Assembly: GCA_032433765.1 (NCBI GenBank)
Contig: JAVIAB010000092.1
Coordinates: forward strand, 104,631,779-104,695,778
Direction: 5' to 3'
Source of the DNA: Megaustenia siamemsis
Lineage: Eukaryota; Mollusca; Gastropoda; Stylommatophora; Ariophantidae
Length of the DNA stretch: 64,000 bases
The translations under genes and the position numbers were made by a program. Under the pieces are notes generated by a model. It was not told where the DNA came from, did no database searches, and saw only the letters and a list, made by a program, of their open reading frames with translations. This document shows, one piece after another, positions 57,786 through 64,000 of this stretch (positions within the stretch are counted from its first letter, which is position 1; every line of letters begins with the position of its first letter).

Positions 57786-58016
57786 ATATACAAAATGATT
57801 GAGAGATCAATTAAAATCGATATGTGAACCTTTCTCAATGTAATCACAGTTAAAATTAGAACTCTTTAATCGGCTTTTCTTTATTAAAAAGAACAAGACA
57901 CTGGTTCGTCTAATGGTGTGAATGTTATTGTTCAAGCTCACAGCATACAATAATTACGGGATAACGTCAACAAGAAAGCTGGGACGTACTCTGAACCTAC
58001 AAAACCAATTACCTGG

Positions 58017-59822
58017 ATATTTCATGCTATACACGGCGTGTTTCACTCACTACTGAACCAACATTTCATGCTATACACGGCGTGTTTCACTCACTACTGA
58101 GCCAGCATTTCATGCTATACACGGCGTGTTTCACTCACTACTGAGCCAGCATTTCATGCTATACACGGCGTGTTTCACTCACTACTAAGCCAACATTTCA
58201 TGCTATACACGGCGTGTTTCACTCACTACTGAGCCAACATTTCATGCTATGCACGACGTGTTTCACTCACTACTAAGCCAACATTTCATGCTATACACGG
58301 CGTGTTTCACTCACTACTGAGCCAGCATATCATGCTATACACGGAGTGTTTCACTCACTACTGAGCCAACATTTCATGCTATACACGGCGTGTTTCACTC
58401 ACTACTGAGCCAACATTTCATGATATACACTGCGAATTTCACTCACTACTGAGCCAGCATTTCATGCTATGCACGGCGTATTTCACTCACTACTAAGCCA
58501 ACATTTCATGCTATGCACGACGTGTTTCACTCACTACTGAGCCAACATTTCATGCTATGCACGACGTGTTTCACTCACTACTGAGCCAACATTTCATGCT
58601 ATGCACGGCGTGTTTCACTCATTACTAAGCCAACATTTCATGCTATACACGGCGTGTTTTACTCATTACTAAGCCAACATTTCATGCTATACACGGCGTG
58701 TTTTACTCACTACTAAGCCAACATTTCATGCTATACACGGCGTGTTTTACTCATTACTAAGCCAACATTTCATGCTATACACGGCGTGTTTTACTCACTA
58801 CTAAGCCAACATTTCATGCTATGCACGACGTGTTTCACTCACTACTGAGCCAGCATTTCATGCTATACACGGCGTGTTTCACTCACTACTGAGCCAGCAT
58901 TTCATGCTATACACGGCGTGTTTCACTCACTACTAAGCCAACATTTCATGCTATACACGGCGTGTTTTACTCACTACTAAGCCAACATTTCATGCTATAC
59001 ACGGCGTGTTTTACTCACTACTAAGCCAACATTTCATGCTATACACGGCGTGTTTTACTCACTACTAAGCCAACATTTCATGCTATACACGGCGTGTTTC
59101 ACTCACTACTGAACCAGCATTTCATGCTATACACGGCGTGTTTCACTCACTACTGAGCCAGCATTTCATGCTATACACGGCGTGTTTCACCTACTACTGA
59201 ACCAACATTTCATGCTATACACGGCGTATTTCACTCACTACTGAGCCAACATTTCATGCGATGCACGGCGTGTTTCACTCACTACTGAGCCAGCATTTCA
59301 TGCTATACACGGCGTGTTTCACCTACTACTGAACCAACATTTCATGCTATACACGGCGTGTTTCACTCACTACTGAGCCAACATTTCATGCGATGCACGG
59401 CGTGTTTCACTCACTACTGAGCCAGCATTTCATGCTATACACGGCGTGTTTCACTCACTACTGAGCCAGCATTTCATGCTATACACGGCGTGTTTCACCT
59501 ACTACTGAACCAACATTTCATGCTATACACGGCGTGTTTCCTCACTAGTGAGCCAACATTTCATGCGTTGCGCGGCGTGTTTTACTCACTACTGAGCCAA
59601 CATTTCATGCTATACACGGCGTGTTTCACTCACTACTGAGCCAACATTTCATGCGATGCGCGGCGTGTTTTACTCACTACTGAGCCAACATTTCATGCTA
59701 TACACGGCGTGTTTCACCTACTACTGAACCAACATTTCATGCTATACACGGCGTGTTTCACTCACTACTGAGCCAACATTTCATGCGATGCGCGGCGTGT
59801 TTTACTCGCTACCGAACGCGGC
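58017..59822. repeat. 44-bp satellite array, about 41 units
   Basis: Unit tttcatgctatacacggcgt, gtttcactcactactgagcc, aaca. Each unit holds the 11-bp odd palindrome acacggcgtgt. Variant sets (ggcgtgttttactcac with ctaagcc; gatgcacgg; cacctactactgaacc, 43 bp) occur in clusters and are repeated in order, indicating multi-unit duplications. No coding potential. Confidence 0.96.
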
Positions 59823-59825
59823 ATT

Positions 59826-59915
59826 TCGTCATCATGTGCCTTACCGGTTGACGAAGACAATCATTTCCTTCCACAATTCTCTGCCTATAGTGTATCACAG
59901 TGCCTTCAACCTTTG
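59826..59915 (-). mobile_element. LINE family D 3'-end scrap
   Basis: tcatcatgtgccttaccggt tgacgaagacaatcatttcc ttccacaattctctgcctat matches the last ~80 bp of the 54-kb family D copy. It sits directly at the right edge of the 44-bp satellite. Confidence 0.75.
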
Positions 59916-59977
59916 TTATGCCCAGCCCCCACTTATGTAACTTTTTCCAGATAACTTTCCTCTACCGCTCAATAAAT

Positions 59978-60560
59978 TCTCAATTGAAGAAACTTCCATA
60001 AATGAAGAAATAAAAATCAACCTCACTGACCTCTCTTTTAATGAGACCCTGAGCCTGATGGTAAGCAACCAAATGTTGAATATTTGATTCTATTTCTTTA
60101 AGGAGTAATAGTTGGTCTCTTCTTTCAGTGACTTTCAAACAGTGTCTGTGTTTGATGACAATATGATTCACAGCACAGAAACCTGATTCCACTAGATATG
60201 AGCTAGGGAATGGTAGAAGTAAATTTAATATCATTTTCTACATATTTAGAAAAAGACAGGCATTTTGTGGTTATAATATTACATATCCATCATTATTACA
60301 ATTTAATTGCTCTCATCATCATATTTAAGATGCAGTAGTTCTTCTTTTCATGTTATGTCGGTCTCAACAATATATGCAGTAAGAGGATTTGCCATCCGCC
60401 TAAATAATTTCAAGTTCAAAATATCGTTAAATCGTTTCGCCATTTCCGGTTTAAGCTCTTAGGATCGCTACTGTACTTTTCTATCTCCTCTGGAGTAGCA
60501 TCATCTTTTATCGACGACAATGCTGCACAACCTGATGACATTCAATTCTCTATTCTGAAT
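59978..60560 (-). mobile_element. hAT-type transposase C-terminal remnant (ZBED5/FAM200-like)
   Basis: Minus-strand frame 60234-59980 reads LLLPFPSSYLVESGFCAVNH, IVIKHRHCLKVTERRDQLLL and LVAYHQAQG. This corresponds to the hAT C-terminal dimerisation region as seen in ZBED5/FAM200/GTF2IRD2-type domesticated families (consensus PFPSSYLVE-GFSAVN--L-K-RN-L). Upstream, separated by stops, lie EMAKRFNDILNLKLFRRMAN, PLTAYIVETDIT and KEELLHLKYDDESN, which fit the preceding segment. Farther up, NCKVAMSLFIEKHWIFQHNI may belong too. The DDE catalytic part and BED finger were not found. Stops show decay. In the family these act as transposases or as domesticated nuclear proteins. Confidence 0.72.
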
Positions 60561-60924
60561 ATTATGTTGGAAAATCCAATGTTTTTCTATAAATAGCGAC
60601 ATAGCAACTTTACAATTCCTTAATGTCATATTGGCTTCTTGAAATTGTAAATAAACTGCATGACATTTCGTTAATAATCCTTTCCAAATAAATGCCTATT
60701 GTTTGTAATTATTGACAGAGGACAGCCTCATTTTCACTGTTAAAAAATCGTATAACATTCTCATACAATCCAACAAAACTACTCGAATATATACCTTTTT
60801 GATAGTCATCACAATTCTGTGTGGTGTGTAACAGTAACCTAATATATTGATTGTTGTTGTCTTAGAACAGCTGTCCAAATGATCTATCACTTTTGGCATT
60901 ACATTTGATCTTATTAATAGCTCA

Positions 60925-61830
60925 CTATTGGAGGCCTATTATTTGCTGACGAAGCTGCACTTGTCATGCAAAGTCAAGAAGAACTCCAGAGCATGGTACA
61001 TCGCTTTTCGCATGCCTGCAGAGACGTCGGTCTAACAATAACTTTGCAGAAAACTAATATACTCGATGAGGACATGGAAGAAGCACCTACCGTCTTTATC
61101 GAGAACTAAAAACTTGATGTCGTGCAGCAGTATAGCTACGTGGGGTCCACCATCAACGACAACCTATCTTTAGACTCATAAATTGACTTCTGCATTGAAA
61201 TAGCTGCTACCACCTTCACCAGTCTAGCAAGGCGTGTTTGTTAAAACAGCAAACTGACAACTAAAACAGAGGTCACATTTACAGCGCCTGCATAATTAGT
61301 ATTCTTCTGCATAATAGCGAATCATGGACAACTTATGCAAAGCAGGAGACTAAATGCTTTCTATTTGCGATGTTTGCGTCGTATTCTTGGTATCACCTGG
61401 AAGGACAGAGTGACAAACGTGGAGGCCCTCACTCGCACAAGCCTCCCAAACATCTACACGCTGCTCAAACAATGTGGGTTACTCTGGCTTGGCCACCTAG
61501 ACCGTATGAAAGATGTTCGCATACCAAAAGATATACTCAATGGAGAACTAGTAGATGGCACAGAACCAGAGGTCTAGTCTATAAACTCGATTTATAGACG
61601 TATATAAACGTGGCATGAAGATTGAACAAAACCCTGCAGCCTGGGAAGAAATAGCTGCAGACCGACATTTTTGGAAACATCATCTAATGCTCCAACTCAA
61701 ACAAAAAGCTGACAGATTCATAGAAAAAGAGAAAACATGTCGAAAGAAAAGAAATAATAACATTTTTAGGGGCGCTGCAAAATCCATAGTTAACTATGAC
61801 TGACGGAGGCTACTAGAATAGCTCGAATAC
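60925..61830 (+). mobile_element. LINE family C, longest copy (palm motif C to C-terminus)
   Basis: The plus strand begins IGGLLFADEAALVMQSQEEL (motif C with FADE instead of YADD), then CRDVGLTITLQKTNIL, YSYVGSTINDNLSLDS, SRRLNAFYLRCLRRILGITW, KDRVTNVEALTRTSLPNIYT, LLWLGHLDRMKDVRIPKDIL. After a stop it continues with GMKIEQNPAAWEEIAADRHF and LKQKADRFIEKEKTCRKKRN, ending near 61803. Internal stops and frameshifts make it defective. This copy defines family C best. Confidence 0.85.
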
Positions 61831-61994
61831 ATAATGACGAATGTTGGTTTGTGCTCGAAGTATTTGCCAGCAAAGTGACTATGTAACACACAATGAACAC
61901 ACATAACATTTGACACCTCTTCTTTCAAATAAGCAATGAACCCAAGATAGCGGCCAATCATTGGTGACGACCTGTCAGTGGCATAAGCAACAGT

Positions 61995-62705
61995 TATTGG
62001 TTATTGGTTATGGAAGGCCTCGGTATCACTGCAAACGAATAAAAATCCATAATTGCTCAACCGCCCGTGCCAGTGGAATCATCCGAATTACTAATTCATC
62101 TCCCACACACAGAAAGGTAACTGTAGTCCCCATCGTAGCAGTCTCAGCACACGCCAAAAGACATAAGGCAAAACCGCGCAGAAAGTGAACACAGTCAACT
62201 GTTCCCTGTCATACGATATCATCCTTCATCGTAAACAATTGGGACATCGAAACATGATCAAAACGGATGAAACACACAGCTCACAGTGTGTACACTTAAC
62301 TCAGTAGCTCCTGCAACAAGCCGGACTTGGAATATGAGGAAACTGCAACAAGGAACACCCTTCAGACATAGTCTTCAATGGTTCCTGCCTATCCACCATA
62401 TACCATGGAAGTTCACGTCCTCCCGAAAATGATGATCGTCATAATGAGAACAAAAATTTATAGCGCTTGATGATGTTAGGCCATCGTTCTTGACATGAAC
62501 CAAACATAGAAACACACAGGTAGTCGTCGAATCATCCCCGTCACACATCAAACAACAGACCCTGCGGTTAGCGTACAACGAACGAAACACGGTGCACATT
62601 CCCAAAGAGGAAAATCTTCGGTGGACTTGACAGAGCAAACCATTGCGTTTCAGCATGTAAATAACTTGCGTCAAAAATCCCAGCGTCGGCCATTGAACCA
62701 ACAAT
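61995..62705 (-). mobile_element. Unclassified interspersed repeat X, copy 2 (711 bp, 12-bp target duplication)
   Basis: ataagcaacagt at 61983-61994 and 62706-62717 bounds the element exactly. From about 62005 to 62622 it is a close reverse-complement match of the copy at 28.2-28.8 kb. It extends about 83 bp further at the end that is missing from copy 1, so copy 1 is the truncated one. Read on the minus strand, its 112-codon frame contains HRRFSSLGMCTVFRSLYANR and RVCCLMCDGDDSTTTC, unrecognised. The 3' terminus on the minus strand is ccttccataaccaataacca ataac, a short tandem tail. Confidence 0.82.
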
Positions 62706-62734
62706 ATAAGCAACAGTATTGCTAACTAGTATTT

Positions 62735-63125
62735 TCATCATCGAGTGTCATCTCCGCATCGATGGTTGGCTACCATGGAGCGCCATTCCGCTCTGTCTCT
62801 TGCTTTGATGGTGCAGGTTTTCATAGGCTGACTTGTTCATCTTTTGATGTTACTCGTCCATGTTAGTCTTGTTCTGCCTCTGCATCTTTACCGTGTATTT
62901 TACCTTCCAAGATTACTTTTAGTAGGCTGCTGTGTGTTTTAACATCCCACAAAAATCTCATTTATCTTGTTTGAATAGTATTCAGTTTTTCTATTAATTG
63001 ATGTAATTGTTAGTTGTTTTAAGGCTTCATCGTTTGGTTTCTTCCTTTTCATCCAGTTAATTCTATCTATTCTTCTATAAATGCACATTTCAAATGCATC
63101 AATTTTCTGTTCAAATAGTAGTGTA
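62735..63125 (-). mobile_element. LINE family B 3' end
   Basis: tcatcatcgagtgtcatctc cgcatcgatggttggctacc matches the family 3' end, followed in reverse by the C-terminal coding sequence through IYRRIDRINWMKRKKPNDEA to about 63117. The palm is absent. The tail is shortened. Confidence 0.82.
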
Positions 63126-63129
63126 CGTT

Positions 63130-64000
63130 TTGCAAAGTACGATATCACAGTAGAAAATATTGATAATCCTGCTGTTGGGGGATTAAGTTAAAAAAAATGC
63201 AAATGATGCATAAAAATGCGAAGCTGCCGTAAAGCTAAATGTGAGGGAGAATTGAAAGAAAAAAGCTTTACGTGATTCATTAACGACACAAATTTCAACG
63301 GCGTTGCGACTCAATAGGCCTTCAATGGGAACAAACAAACATCACACACACACACACACATACATATATATGTAAGTAAATAAAACTGATCCTACATAGC
63401 TAACTAGTAATGAAACATCAAAAACAAAATAATCGAAACTGGTTTAAGAAAAGAAAACGTTCTTCCCTGTGTCATGGACCGTGGCCGGAACGAAAAAGAG
63501 AGATACGCGGTTGGTTGTGCGCTGAAATTACTCTGCTAGTCAGAGAGTCAGACTTCTAAATGACTAACATTTCTTCCTGCAGTGTAATATTTACATCAAG
63601 ATACGTCACATATCCCATCAAGAAAGCATTACTATCTGCAATAGTAGAATCGCTCAACTGTATTCAGAATTATGCGGTTTTGTGAATATATTTATGCTCA
63701 ACATTAACGCCATTTCATCAATATGTCAGTTTACAGTTGTCTCCCTCAGGGTAAACGTCTTTATAACTTCATTCGGAACCTGATGCATTGAGATAAATTA
63801 TGTGATCGTTTGTAATATCAAAATGTCTCATATGTTATGATTTTGACGATGTCTTGCAATTAATTGTGATATGCTACAAGATGCAGTTAATCCATCTTCT
63901 TTCATTGCGTTTTGTTTAATGAGGTATGTTGTTATTATACAAAGATTTGTTAACCGTTAACTAATTCATGTAAAGTTTCCAAGGCCTTATCTTTATTTTG
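63130..64000. other. Non-coding AT-rich right end with (CA)n
   Basis: (CA)n at about 63342-63360 runs into a TA-rich stretch. It is preceded by ggaacaaacaaacatcacac, a word also found at about 49200. No gene recognised. Confidence 0.5.

Overview
This is a stretch of repeat-dense, AT-rich metazoan nuclear DNA. A mollusc, probably a heterobranch gastropod, is my best guess. That guess is inference: it rests on the mix of RTE-like LINEs with TCA/TGA microsatellite tails, tRNA-headed SINEs, a mariner, a ZBED5/FAM200-type hAT remnant and a MEGF-like gene with lectin and EGF modules. There is no operon, no bacterial gene organisation and no CRISPR array. Almost every long open frame is either a transposable-element remnant or a by-product of a tandem array whose period is a multiple of three.

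Layout. 0.6-3.3 kb is a 27-bp minisatellite, open in all three forward frames, with a SINE inside it. 5.2-5.95 kb is a 38-bp array. 5.97-7.1 kb (minus) is a decayed lectin-like/EGF-like gene fragment, the only clear host-type gene besides one candidate exon. 9-16 kb holds LINE 3' fragments, an 18-bp array and a 20-bp array interrupted by a SINE. 16.5-18.2 kb is a TCTAC-rich pentanucleotide field. 19.4-20.55 kb is LTR-like but unproven. 22.8-37.3 kb is a LINE graveyard with at least five families, including nested, head-to-head and internally deleted copies. One LINE sits inside a 26-bp minisatellite with a clear target-site duplication. 38.2-39.5 kb is a complete mariner with an uninterrupted transposase frame and 39-bp terminal repeats. 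39.6-40.3 kb is a 30-bp array. 41.08-43.8 kb is a 97-bp satellite with a 969-bp higher-order period. 46.7-50.4 kb carries SINEs and a 218-bp candidate exon with good splice signals. 51-57.6 kb is SINE and LINE remnants. 58.0-59.8 kb is a 44-bp satellite. 59.8-63.1 kb holds an hAT remnant, LINE fragments and a second copy of an unclassified ~0.7-kb repeat.

How it works together. The elements are parasites and their hosts' debris rather than a pathway. LINEs encode endonuclease and reverse transcriptase and insert by target-primed reverse transcription. Several copies here show the expected 10-13 bp target-site duplications and 5' truncation. SINEs have tRNA-like RNA polymerase III promoters and presumably borrow LINE machinery. 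Only the mariner looks possibly competent. I found no convincing new multi-gene system. The most interesting items are the intact mariner, the unclassified repeat with two cleanly bounded insertions, the higher-order satellite, and the unannotated candidate exon.
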